Assembly (NCBI GenBank): GCA_028023455.1 | Contig: JAQFVV010000020.1 | Coordinates: forward strand, 7,425,092-7,489,091 | Length of the DNA: 64,000 bases | Source of the DNA: Epiperipatus broadwayi | Taxonomy: Eukaryota > Onychophora > Udeonychophora > Euonychophora > Peripatidae | Reading direction: 5' to 3' | In this document: positions 47,390 through 58,573 of the stretch, piece by piece | How the letters are laid out: each line of letters starts with the position of its first letter | Numbering within the stretch: the stretch's first letter is position 1 | Notes under the pieces: generated by a model | The model's input: only the letters and a program-made list of their open reading frames with translations | Told to the model about the DNA's origin: nothing | Database searches by the model: none | Program-made: the position numbers and the translations under genes

Positions 47390-49575
47390 ATTTATTTTTA
47401 TTCATTTTATTTTTTATGAGTTTATTTATTTTTGAATACACTGTTCTGTTACTTTTTCTCCACTAAAAACCATTCATATTGTTATAGGTACTTTTGAACA
47501 AATGGACACTTCTGGCTCTAGAAGAAAAATGGACCACAGCAAGGCCGCTGTTTTAGTAATTTTCTCAGTGAAAAATTACCTCAAGTAAGACTTCCAATAC
47601 ATCTTTTTTTTTTTTGAAATTTTGTGAGGGATGTGATGAAGCTGTTTATGAAATTGTCATTTTATCATTTGAATTTCAAAATTTAGGATTTGTGAATCAG
47701 TGTAAAAATAAAAATTCTTAAAACTATTAAAAAAAATTTTTTTTTAACTTTTTCTTTATGAAATGATTATTTTAACAGCTTCATTGCATTCTTTCATATA
47801 TGACCTTACTTTTACAGCGTGTTTTTTTATATTTATTACATTCGAACACAAAATATCTAAGTTATTAGAGTTAGGGTAAATTTTTCTAAAAATTAACAAT
47901 GGCCACCTGGTTTTCAAAGGGGGTTCCTGGGAAAGCATTATTTCCATTTTTCAATTACAAAGATGTTATCAATATAGTGCATCCTGCATATGTAATATTA
48001 TAAAGGAGGAACAAATCCTCTGGTCATGGTCATGGTCATGAGTGGAGGGATTGATCCTTTACAAAATTATAAAGATATTGAAATAAACATTTTGTTTATT
48101 TTAAAACTAACAATGTGACAAGCATTGTTAGCTGAGATGTCAGTGCAGCTGCCTTGCAAGCAAGCAGTTGGTTGCAGATGGTTGTTGCAGGATCACCTCC
48201 CAGCCGATGCTATGACATATGAAAAAAAAACTAACAATGCTATTTTTTCATAGGATATCATGTTAATTTGCAAGTATAATATTACTAATATAATTTATTT
48301 TAATAAAAAAGTAAATACATCTTAAACTGCAGAATTATTATTTTACAGCCACTTTTATTATTCTTAAAATATCCCTTACATTAATAAAGTTCAAGTCTTG
48401 TTAAACATGATTTAACATAACAAAGAACACTCACAAATAATAAAACAAATATACAGTTTATAATTACCTGTACAATAAAATATAATAACTTATTTATACA
48501 TTTAAGCATAGTTCGGTATTCAAAATATTAGCAGACTTAATTTCAAGCATGAATAGATAAACTGAAAGTTAATTATAATTCTAGCAATATAACTATTTAA
48601 ACCTCCATGAAGATTCTGGTTGTTACAAAGTAATATAACGACATATCGCTTCTACTGATAACAAGTTGTTAAAAATTTATTTATGATGTATACTTTCAGG
48701 AGATATTGTAGTGAGATTGCCAGACTAAAGCAGGAAGCCTGAGCAGATATTGCTCTAGCCATTTTATGTTTTTGGTGATTAATGAATTAACACATTAAAA
48801 GAAAGTGAGAATACTTGAGTAAGTAAGTAAATAAAAACTCAAGGTCAGTTGCTTTTGTATGGTAGGTCAGGTGATAAAAGAAATCAAAATTTAACCTCTA
48901 ATTAGTTGTCAAGGAAAATATTTTAAAAATAACCTTTTAAAAAAAACTTTCTGGATTTTTTGGACATAATAATCAATATTACATTATAAATTTACAAGTG
49001 ATTAACAATAATTATATATTGCAGGAGCAATATATTTTATTTAACTTTTTTTAAAAGTTCTCAAAATTAAAATAATACTTTTAGAAAATAATAAATACAT
49101 GATTACTTTAATCTCTGAAATCGACGTCTTGCCTTTTAAAAAAAATTATAAATTTTATAATTGTTAGTGTGTATTATGTTTGAATGCAATTAGTATAAAA
49201 AGATATATATTATCAAAAAGAGCAAATATGAAAGAATGTAATAAAGCTGATAAAATAGTCATTACTTCAAAAAAAATTAAGAAAAAAAAGATTTTTAATA
49301 CTTTTGAAAAATGTTTATTTTTACATTGGTTCACAAATTCTAAATTTTGAAAGTTAAATATTAGACATTTTTATAAACAGCTTTATCACATCTGTCACTA
49401 AATGCTGAAAAAAAGATATATAACATCACTTACCTGAGATAATTTTTCATAGCAGAAATATTGAAACTGGATGAATTCATGCCTCTTTCTTTTACTTTCA
49501 GACTCTACATTTTGTTTTAGTGAGGGCAAAAAAAAATAACAGTAAGAACAGTTCATGAGAATAAAATGAATAAAA
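47390..49575. repeat. Inverted duplication, arms ~450 bp
   Basis: 47390-47860 (plus) matches 49575-49130 (minus) with moderate divergence, including GATGTGATGAAGCTGTTTAT against GATGTGATAAAGCTGTTTAT. The ~1.3-kb spacer includes the SINE at 48116. Each arm holds a short stretch ending in a donor-like site (CTCAA|GTAAGA at 47582; CTCAG|GTAAGT at 49438), which may be old exon sequence or part of an element. Confidence 0.7.
48116..48226 (+). mobile_element. tRNA-derived SINE
   Basis: A 111-bp insertion flanked by AAAACTAACAATG (48103-48115, 48227-48239). It contains TTAGCTGAGATGTCAGTGCA, which resembles a pol III A box, and CTGCCTTGCAAGCAAGCAG, which resembles the anticodon arm of tRNA-Ala with a TGC loop. 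The B box is weak. It ends in a short A run. The target duplication and A tail are the marks of LINE-assisted retroposition. Confidence 0.75.
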
Positions 49576-49624
49576 ACAAACCAAATCAATAAACATAAAA
49601 ATAAACAAATTTATATGATCACTA

Positions 49625-49790
49625 AATATATGTGTGGTAGATGATGATCTTGACAAAATGATGAGTGCTGGTTCAGCATAAAATATGTATTTTGGGAATC
49701 ATTTCTCCTTTTTACATGTGTGTGTATATGTGTATCAGTTATATGAGATAGAATGGATGGATTGAGGAAACTTGAAAATACCCTTTATTG
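49625..49790 (-). repeat. Half-copy of the 7816-8183 element family
   Basis: On the plus strand this matches one arm of the inverted-repeat element at 8015-8150, with shared landmarks AGATGATGATCT, GATGAGTGCTGGTTCAGCAT, and CAGTTATATGAGAT against CAGTTGTATAAGTT. There is no second arm, so it is either a deleted copy or the monomer from which the inverted element formed. Confidence 0.65.
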
Positions 49791-50762
49791 CATTTATCTC
49801 TAATTAGTCTGACTTTATAAATTCTATCAGTGCCTAAAAATGTATTCTATAAAATTAAAATTTATTATCAAAAAAATTAAAAAACACAATACTCACAGTT
49901 GACACGAAAATGTACTGAAACTTTTGGATTGAAATAAGCGGTGAATGAATTCATTTCTTCCGAAGCAGATTTGTTCTCTAACTAAATCTAAGAAAATGAG
50001 AAAAAAAAGTAATTAAAAATTGCATTTAAAAAAAAAAAAATCATAAAAAATTGAAATTTTATCGTAGAAAAAAAATATGTACATTTTTATTTTTCTCGCA
50101 AAATGGTGGATAGAATGAAGTAATGCTCCTGGGTTTGAGATTAATTGATACTGTACAAACTCAGTATTTATGGTGAACTTACACTGATGGGTTGAAGGCT
50201 AAAGCAGGATCATAAGAATTAACAGAAAAATATCACAGTTTAAAATCCATAAACAAGGAATTTAAATTATAATCAATACAATTAAACTTTTTATTTTAAG
50301 TCAAAACAAATATGCATACACAGACTTTTAAAAAATGCAAACTATTAATTAGAACTGTTTTTAAATAAATTGTAAATAACTATTAGCATTATAGAAGGTT
50401 ATAGAATATTATTAAACTTTTCAAAATGTTTGTTTTACAGCAATTTAATTTAATAAACATCACTAAACTGCATTTGGTGCATAATTGTATTTTGAGATAA
50501 AGATACGTTATATGTTAAGAAGAATATTAAAATCTAGGATTTTAAAATATTTAAAATTACAGAATTAGCTCAACTGTTTACTTTAAAAATAATTAAGTAA
50601 CTTTTATTTAGACTTACCATAAAGAAAAATCTTACAATGACAATTTTATAACTTAATAACACAACTTAGTTAATTTATGGCAATAAATGATATAATTTTT
50701 TTAGATCTTTCAACATAAGCTACAAACATAATTCAGGAAGCAAAAATTGTTATTATATATAT
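49791..50762. other. AT-rich DNA, nothing recognised
   Basis: No convincing gene. An open stretch on the minus strand (about 49890-49980), with a pyrimidine-rich acceptor-like start and GTGAGT after it, is noted but cannot be joined in frame to the neighbouring candidate. Confidence 0.45.
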
Positions 50763-52358
50763 TGTAACAAAACCCATACCTCTCAGTAGATAGAGTTCAC
50801 TACCGAATATATATCTACGATATAGCAAACATACGTGCCTACGTATTTATATTTAATTAAAATGGTTTTGACTTAATATTGTTATTCAAAACTTCTGGAT
50901 TCATTCTCATAACTGTAATATATTCCCAATGTGTATTTATGGTCATCCGAAGGACTCCAAGCGCCAATCTTATACGAATATAAGAATTATGCGAAGTGAA
51001 TATATTATCAATAAGAACACTATCTTACATAACATGAGAGGGGTTTTGACCATTAATTAGCTCAGTCTCATGGTCAGGTGGCATCACAGCTGGGAGTAGT
51101 TACGAATGGGGTTAAGAGTTGTTTTTTTTAAACACATAAAAAAATAAATGGATCTGCAAATAAATATCACAATAAGATTTGTTTTGAGTTTCATTATCAA
51201 ATCAGTTTTATTAAAGACTTCTAAAGATCATTATTATTCTTTGATCTTTTAGATAAAAAAAATATAATAATTCAACACTCTACTTTTCTTTCTATATTTA
51301 ATATTATATAAATGTAATTACTACTCTGTCATTTCGATATGCACACATACGCCATTCTTTCCAATAGATTTATCACACATAAATCAAGTAGTGAAGGTTG
51401 ATACTAAGAAAAGTTTATTTCACATGACCTCCAACAATAATTACATTATTTATGTCTGCAATTAAATAAGACTTTAAGAAAATTTCATTAAGTTAACTTA
51501 GATTGTCACCTTCACTTATTATAAATGGTAAAAATTTCTTTCTCATAAAAGAAAAGAAAAATCAGTACTTAAAGTTCTTTACCTGAATTTTCTCCAGGGA
51601 ATTAGTGGAAGCAGATTTATTTATTTTAAAGAGTTCCATTCATCACAGGTAATAACAGAAAATTCAATGTGAAGGTTCTGGATCTCCATGTCCATTTATG
51701 TCCGTTGGTTGATGAGGTTCAGCTTGGTTTACGTTGGAAATTATATTTTATTCAAAGTCATCTTGATTTTATTGGGCAAGGCAGCTACAGTTGGTTGGAA
51801 TTAGGGGTTTGAATCTGACATGGTATGTTCTTACCCTGACATTTCTTTTGGATCTGCCATTATGTAAGAAAAATATTAAAACTTTTAATATTCTGGATTT
51901 ACGATTTTACTGTTCACGGCTGTAACTCTGCAGGGCCAAGACAAAATGCATTATGGGTGCCTCTCTTTTATAGCTACCTCCATTTGTTCTAGAAGTTTCT
52001 TTTGATTTCACTTCCTGTCCCAATGCTGACTAACCAGATCTGGTTGATGTGTAAAAACTTTTATCATAGCTTTTATTGTACATAAAAGAAAGTGAAATCT
52101 CATTTCTGTGGGAAACTTCTAGTTTTTTAAACATGAAACAAAAATCTCATTTCTCTCTTTTCAACTACTTAATCCATTCATACACACATTTGTCACATGC
52201 ACATATACATTGTTTCAAAAATGACAGAGTCCCTTCTCCATGTTTGTTTATTTGTAACCACCACCATGTAATAAAATCAAATATTATATATCTACATATA
52301 TGTTTAAATACTGATTAATAATATTATTTGTGCCTGGGTTCGAACCCATTCTGTCACA
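50763..52358 (-). repeat. 3' LTR of the Gypsy element
   Basis: 1596 bp. Minus-strand ends are TGTGACAGAATGGG and GGTTTTGTTACA, with TGT...ACA termini. The outer end contains TGGGTTCGAACCCA, a perfect palindrome. An 80-codon frame (52076-52318) recurs in the other LTR but has no recognisable product. Confidence 0.95.
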
Positions 52359-52360
52359 AT

Positions 52361-52376
52361 ACTCCTCCTCCAAAAA
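52361..52376 (-). promoter_or_regulatory. Polypurine tract of the Gypsy element
   Basis: The minus strand reads GGAGGAGGAGTAT directly before the 3' LTR, the expected site for plus-strand priming. Confidence 0.7.
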
Positions 52377-52479
52377 GCCTTCAAATACCTTTTGCATTTT
52401 TGAATGGCTCCTTTCGTATAAACTTATCTGTTCCCTGGTTCTTTGATTTGCCCTTTGCTTGCCAAGGGCTAGGCAGGCT

Positions 52480-53439
52480 TTAATGACTGAGCATTATATG
52501 ACACCCTGATTCCATGCCCAATGTCCATCCAAAATGCATTATCCCCCTGATTACAACAGATGGTGTATGGGCCTTCATATAGGTTGCAAAATTTTCAGCA
52601 TACAAACTTACCAAAATCACTGATGTGAGGGTTTTAACCATGACTCTATCCCCTACTTTAAATATGGGTGCCCTGTGTCTCACTTTCTTCCCTTTTTGAT
52701 GGCTTGCCTGCTGTAAGGTCTGATATGCCCTATCCTGGTCACTCTTCTTGTCAGTAGGTGGTTCTTCCATTCCTGTTACAAAGGTCTTTATCCAACATGG
52801 TATGTGCTGTCCAAATTAGAGGCAAAATGGGGCAAACCCGCTAGCTTTGTTTATGTTCCAGTTTATGAAATCCACTACTTGATGAGTCCATTTAATCCAG
52901 TCTTTATGATTCATGCCTGTATATGTATAAAATCACCTGTTCACAGGGATTGGATTGCAGGTTCCTGATTGAGGTAAAATGATGTCTAATCCCCTGTTGT
53001 TGGATCCACTTGTGCCATTCCTTGGACATGAAGGGAGTACCATGGTCAGATAATATGTTCTTGGGTTTTCCAGTCTCTGTAAAATTTTTACAGCCTTCTA
53101 GCATTGATGGCATTCTTTGCATTCGCCTGCATGATAGGATATGCTGACACATATTTTGAAAACAAATCATATGTGATGAGGAGATATTATTTATTGAATG
53201 CCAGCAAAGGGCCGTAAAAATCTAACACTATCATTTCTTGTGGTCTATTTGGTATTATCGACAGCATGGGAGCCATATAATTCTGGTTTGCTGGTTTTGT
53301 TCTCTGACAGATTTCCCAATCCCTCCAACATGTTTATAACTGATGCATGGATTTTAGGCCAGTAAAACCACTTTTGAACCAAATGCTCGGTTTTTAAAGC
53401 ACCATAATGGCCATATAGTTGGTGTACATAGTTTGTCAC
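52480..53439 (-). pseudogene. Gypsy integrase
   Basis: Broken into three main frames. 53439-53245 has the zinc-binding N-terminus (HQLYGHYGALKTEHLVQKWF). Near 53220 another frame gives VLDFYGPL with the first catalytic Asp. 53170-52904 has NILSDHGTPFMSKEWHKW with the second Asp, then NPCEQV in place of the usual NP.ER with the catalytic Glu. 52770-52480 has FKVGDRVMVK, the start of the C-terminal DNA-binding part. The enzyme would insert the element's cDNA into the genome. Multiple stops and frameshifts make it inactive. Confidence 0.85.
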
Positions 53440-53733
53440 ATCTTTTCACAATGTAGGAGGTATAACTGGTTTCCACTGCTCTGGCTCATCATGTGTCTGG
53501 TACTGTAAAATATTTTTTGGAGCCGGTACCTGTTTTTCTTTCCTGTCTTCTTTAAGCTCTCACCATTTGTTCCTTTTCCCACTCATTTGATTATCTCCTT
53601 TAATTGTTCATCTTGATGCTACCAATCTTCCTAATGAGCCAGGTAATCTTCTACCCTCTTGTTCCTTCCTATATCCATAATGGCAATGTTCATGTCTCCA
53701 CACCGGATAATCAGTATGATAACCAGATGGATT

Positions 53734-54121
53734 TCAGCTCAAAATATTGGCTACAATATTCTCCGGTCCCTTACAATACTGAATGGTATAATTATATTGC
53801 TGCAACAGCAAGCTCCAATGGATCAGCCAGCTGTTGGTAAGGTAGCTGCAATTTATGAACTCCAGGCTCTTGTGATCAGTCATTACAATGACTTCTGACC
53901 CTAACAAAAATGGATGAAACTTCTGGAATGCCCAGATGATTGCCAGTGCTTCCCTTTCTGTAGTGGAGTAATTCAATTTGGGCCCCTTTAGTAATCTGCT
54001 GATGAAATACAGCACTCCCATTTGATTTTCCTCCTGTATTTGGGACAGTGTAGCCCCCAAACCATACCCATTTGTCTGTTTGTACCACAAACAGTTTGGT
54101 AAAATCCAGAAAAGAAAGCAT
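53734..54121 (-). pseudogene. Gypsy RNase H
   Basis: One frame holds VVQTD with the first catalytic Asp. After a frameshift near 54085 the next reads GYGLGATLSQ, then YSTTEREALAIIWAFQKFH with the catalytic Glu, then MTDHKSLEF with the next Asp, and IQYCKGPENIVANILS, where the usual form is .GKDN.VAD.LS; the expected second Asp appears as Asn. The enzyme would degrade RNA in the RNA-DNA hybrid. The frameshift and the Asn mark it as dead. Confidence 0.88.
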
Positions 54122-54403
54122 AACTTGTCTAGTGAATCCCTCCTTTATGTCTTTGAGGGCCCTCTCCTGTTCTTGGTCCCATTTTCAGGGTGTACCTTTT
54201 CTTGATAATCTAACCAAAGGTTCTGTCCATTCAGCCAGTCATTCATGGAACCTGTTGTAGAAGTTACAAAGACCCCAAGAATGACCAGATCTGCTTTCAA
54301 GATTTCGGCTGAGGAAACTCCTTGATGACTGATACCTTGTCCAGATGGGGTTTCATCTGCTGAGCTCCCACCAAGTGACCCAAGAATGTCACTTCATCTT
54401 TCA

Positions 54404-55146
54404 TCATGGTACTTTTTTAAAATTGATTTTGATGCCCTTCTGACATTCCCGAAGAAACATCTCAACATCTTTTTGAAGCTCCTCAATACTAGATGAGGCT
54501 ATCAATATGTCATCAACATATATAGTTATGTGTTTTTTGATTTCATCTGCCAACCCTTGGTCCAGGCACCTTAACAAACCCGCCTCACTATTTATGAGCC
54601 CAAATGGCATTCTGTTAAATTGGTACAAGTATCCTCCATACCGAAAGGCCATATATTGCCGGTCCTCTGGGTGAAGGTGGATCTGCCAGTAATTGGCCAT
54701 CAGGTCAAATGTTGAGAATATCTGCTTACCCTTGAATCCTCCCAATAACTCGTGTATCGGAGGTGGAATGTTACAGTCTGGAATTGTTGCCCGGTTCAAT
54801 TGTCTTGCATCCAGACATAATCAAATAGCCCCACTCTTCTTCTTAACCACTACTAGAGGATTACAATACAGTGGATGAACATTTAGATATTATTCCCCAT
54901 TCTACCATTTAGTTTACTTGTTTTGTTACCTCCTCCCTATATTGGTATGGCATGGGATATAAGCGTAGTTGCAAAGGCTGGTCCTGCCTCAGTATAATGC
55001 ATTTGTTCAAAACCTGGTATTATGCCTGGTACTTCTGAAAATACTTGATGGTATTGATATAATGACTGCCTGAAAGCCTCCTTCTCTTCATCTGCCACAA
55101 TTATCTCCCGGATTTTCTCTTCAATCTCAGTCTCTTTCCTCTTCAA
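54404..55146 (-). pseudogene. Gypsy reverse transcriptase
   Basis: The frame 54799-54404 carries FSTFDLMANYWQIHL (first catalytic Asp), MPFGLINSEAGLLRC and IYVDDILIAS (catalytic pair in YVDD). The preceding frame, 55146-54937, covers the linker between protease and RT, with FSEVPG as in many Gypsy elements. A disrupted thumb follows down to about 54130. The palm is the best-kept part of the element. Neighbours on both sides, protease and RNase H, confirm the order. Confidence 0.9.
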
Positions 55147-55179
55147 TCTCGGTCTCTTTCCGTTCTGTCTGGATTACTC

Positions 55180-55665
55180 CTATTGCTTGACATAACTGTG
55201 CTGTGGTAAACTTGGTGGCTTCTTCACAGTGAACCGACTGGTTTTAAAGTCTATTGCACATCTATACCATTTTAAGAAATCTGTTCCTATCAATATGTCA
55301 TGTATCAGATCTTTCATAATTAGAAAGACATGAGGAAATGGTTCTCCATTGATATGAAGATCCATCCATACCTTCTTGGGTTCAATCCTAGCCATTCTAT
55401 TATTTGCCATCCTGATTTGGATTGGTTTAATATGTAGGGTTTGTATGCTGGTCTGACAGCCGATGATTTGTGTATACAATTTCTCAGACATCACAGAGAT
55501 TTGGCTACCAGAATCCACTAATGCCTCAGCCTGCCTCCCAGCAATCTCTATTTTGATTTTTGGACAGCCCACACTTGCATATTTTGGAGACCATTCTTTA
55601 TCAGAACATATCAGGTTTCCCATGCACCTCTTTTCTCTCTTCTGGTCCCAGTTTTTCACTTTCAT
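55180..55665 (-). pseudogene. Gypsy aspartic protease
   Basis: A 161-codon frame. ALVDSGSQISVMS (about residues 48-60) holds the DSG active site, and HDILIGTDFLKW (about 127-138) is the conserved second half that closes the active site. It would cleave the polyprotein and act as a dimer. The domain looks whole; its link to gag (stop at 55675) and to RT (stop near 55180) is lost. I see no zinc knuckle between gag and protease. Confidence 0.88.
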
Positions 55666-55674
55666 TTCCTTCCA

Positions 55675-56142
55675 CTATTGTTTGCTAATCTCTAATTGTC
55701 CTAGTGCTCTATTGACCTCCTTTACATTTTTCCTTGATGCATCCCCTATGCTTATCATTACTTTACTTGGCAGATTTCTACATACAATTCTTGAAATGTG
55801 TTTTTCTGACAAATTACATGCCTCCAATTCCCTCAGTTGTGCCACCTGACATCTGAAGAACTGGACATATGTCTCTTCCCCTTCCTCCTGAAACCTTTTC
55901 TGGATGATATGGGCTTTGATCTGTTCCTGAAGTTCCTCATTCCAGAATATTTTGTTTACAGCTCTTTCATACTCTCCAAACATCTTTGGCTTTGTCATTA
56001 GTGACCCCCACCAATCCCAGGCATGCTCCTGCAGATGGCTGTGGGCCACTATTATTTTATTGCATTCTCCCATCTCATACCTGCAAAAGTATCTTTTTAA
56101 GCTTTTTAGATGTTCCCCATGCTTTTTCCCTTTGAATATCAT
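55675..56142 (-). pseudogene. Gypsy gag-like capsid fragment
   Basis: A 155-codon frame with AWDWWGSLMTKP (about residues 41-52) followed by the capsid-type stretch with FWNEELQEQIKAHI and GEETYVQFFRCQVAQL. These match the retrotransposon-gag pattern (W..A..F.. then E.V..Y...F). A usual gag is longer at both ends. No CCHC knuckle was found. It lies first after the leader, as expected. Confidence 0.75.
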
Positions 56143-56356
56143 CCATCTCCATCTCTCTCACTCATATATTATTTTCGTTTATTTCTTTGGGTTTCTATTT
56201 CTGGTTGGACATCTTGGACCCCCTTCCCCAACTCCAACATCCTGCACTGCCTTATTGTTAGCCTCTACTATAGTTTCTCTAACTATTTAATTCTTGAAAC
56301 CTCCCCAATCGACCAAGAAAAACCATGGATTACCTATTCTTGGCCTATTACATTTT

Positions 56357-56920
56357 TTTTATTTAAAATGATCCGAGCAATACATATATGCAAAACAAAT
56401 GTACTTGTGTTTGAACCATCTATTTAAAATATATATAAACATTTTTCCTGTAATAATATAAGCAAATATCTTTGTTTTCTTTATTTAAAATGATTCGAGT
56501 GATGTATATATGCAAAACAAATGCACTTTAATCTATTTAAACTAATTCACATTTGAACTATCTATTTAAAATATATATATAAACGTTTCCCCGTAATAAT
56601 ATAAACAAATATTGCTTTGTTTTCTTTATTTAAAATGATTCGACTGATATATATATATATGCAAAACAAATGTACTTTAATCTATTTAAACTAATTCGTG
56701 TTTGAACTATTATTTAAAATATATATAAATGTTTTTCTCATAATAATATAAACAAATATCACTTTCTTTTCTTTATTTAAAATGATTCGAGTGATGTATA
56801 TATGCAAAACTAATGTACTTTAATCTATTTAAAGTGATTCACATTTGAACTATCTATTTAAAATATATATAAATGTTTTTCCTGTAATAATATAAACAAA
56901 TATCGCTTTGTTAACATATT
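56357..56920. repeat. Leader minisatellite of the Gypsy element
   Basis: Four imperfect units start near 56357, 56480, 56626 and 56772 (periods about 122, 146 and 146 bp). Each begins TTTATTTAAAATGATYCGA and contains ATGCAAAACAAATG and CTGTAATAATATAA-like stretches. The array lies between the 5' LTR and gag. Confidence 0.88.
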
Positions 56921-56961
56921 TCTGAAATCTCATACCATTCCCTTCTACTTCTCTTCGAAGC

Positions 56962-56979
56962 CCTTTAGTTGGGATTCCA
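56962..56979 (-). promoter_or_regulatory. Primer-binding site candidate of the Gypsy element
   Basis: The minus strand reads TGGAATCCCAACTAAAGG, starting one base after the 5' LTR. TGG at the start fits pairing with the CCA end of a tRNA. I cannot name the tRNA. Confidence 0.6.
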
Positions 56980-56980
56980 T

Positions 56981-58573
56981 TGTAACAAAACCCATACCTC
57001 TAACTATATAGAGTACACTACTGAATATATATCTAATAGCAAACATACGTGCCTACATATTTATATTTAATTAAAATGGTTTTGACTTAATATTGTTATT
57101 CAAAACTTCTGGATTCATTCTCATAACTGTAATATATTCCCAATGTGTATTTATGGTCATCCGAAGGACTCCAAGCGCCAATCTTATACGAATATAAGAA
57201 TTATGTGAAGTGAATATATTATCAATAAGAACACTATCTCATGTAACGTGACAAGGGTTTTGACCATCGGCTAGCTCAGTCTCATGGTCGGGTGGCATCA
57301 CAGCTGGGAGTAGTTACGAATGGGGTTAAGAGTTGTTGTTTTTAAACATACATAAAAAAATAAATGGATCTGCAAATAAATATCACAATAATATTTGTTT
57401 TGAGTTTCAGTACCAAATCATTTTATTAAAGACTTCTAAAGATCATTATTATTCTTTGATCTTTTAGATAAAAATAAAAAATAAAAAAAATAATTCAACA
57501 TTCTACTTTTCTTTCTATATTTAATATAAAAAAAATGTAATTACTTCTCTGTTATTTCGATACACACACATACACCATTCTTTCCAATAGATTTATCACA
57601 CATAAATCAAGTAGTGAAGGTCGATACTAAGAAAAGTTTATTTTACGTGACCTCCAACAATAATTACGTTATTTATGTCTGCAATTAAATAAGACTTTAA
57701 GAAAATTTCATTAAATTAACTTAGATTGTCACCTTCACTTATTATAAATGGTAAAATTTCTTTCTCATAAAAGAAAAAAAATTATCAGTACTTAAAGTTC
57801 TTTACCTGAATTTTCCCTGGGAAATTAGTGGAAGCAGATTTATCTATTTTAAAAAGTTCCATTCATCACAGGTAATAACAGGTAATTCAATGCAAAGGTT
57901 CCCGATCTTCATGTCCATTTATGTCCGTTGGTTGATGAAGTTCAGCTTAGTTTCACATTGAGAATTATATTTTATTGCAAGGCATCTTGATATTATTGGG
58001 TGAGGCAGCTACAATTGGTTGGAATTAGGGGTTTGAATATGACATGGTATGTTCTTACCCTGACATTTCTTTTGGATCTGCCATTACATAAAAAAAATAT
58101 TAAAACTTAATATTCTGGATTTACGATTTACTGTTCATGGCTGTAACTCTGCAGGGCCAAGACCCAATGCATTATAGGTGACTCTCTTTTATAGCCACCT
58201 CCATTTGTTCTAGAAGTTTCTTTTGATTTCACTTCCTGTCCCAATGCTGACTAACCAGATCTGGTTGATGTGTAAAAACTTTTATCATAGCTTTTATTGT
58301 ACATAAAAGAAAGTGAAATCTCATTTCTGTGGGAAACTTCTAGTTTTTTAAACATGAAACAAAAATCTCATTTCTCTGTTTTCAACTACTTAATCCATTC
58401 ATACACACATTTGTCACATGCACATATACATTGTTTCAAAAATGACAGAGTCCTTTCTCCACATTTGTGTATTTGTAACCACCACCACGTAATAAAATCA
58501 GATATTATATATCTACATATATATTTAAATACTGAATAATATTTGTGACTGGGTTCGAACCCCTTCTGCTATA
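56981..58573 (-). repeat. 5' LTR of the Gypsy element
   Basis: 1593 bp, matching 50763-52358 throughout with scattered substitutions and small indels. The outer end has decayed (CTATA for GTCACA). It keeps the TGGGTTCGAACCC segment and the same 80-codon frame (58297-58539). Confidence 0.95.

Larger units (their letters stand above)
50763..58573 (-). mobile_element. Complete Ty3/Gypsy LTR retrotransposon, inactive
   Basis: 7811 bp on the minus strand. The 5' LTR is on the right (56981-58573) and the 3' LTR on the left (50763-52358). A primer-binding candidate, a leader with tandem repeats, gag, protease, reverse transcriptase, RNase H and integrase lie between, then a polypurine tract. The order protease-RT-RNaseH-integrase defines Ty3/Gypsy. 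Every ORF is broken. The LTRs differ at many sites, so the insertion is not recent. It sits in AT repeats; a TATAT-like target duplication is likely but cannot be proved. Confidence 0.93.

Noticed and set aside
47488-47582. Exon-like stretch with acceptor TTATAG and donor GTAAGA
   Set aside because: The open frame resembles no family I know, and the phase does not fit the upstream candidate at 45388-45411.
49437-49990. Two exon-like stretches on the minus strand with good splice sites
   Set aside because: Joining them in the phases that keep each open creates a stop at the junction. One of them is also part of an inverted duplication. Kept only as a finding.
52076-52318. 80-codon frame repeated in both Gypsy LTRs (also 58297-58539)
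   Set aside because: It recurs because the LTR recurs. It lies sense-opposite to the element and matches no known product.
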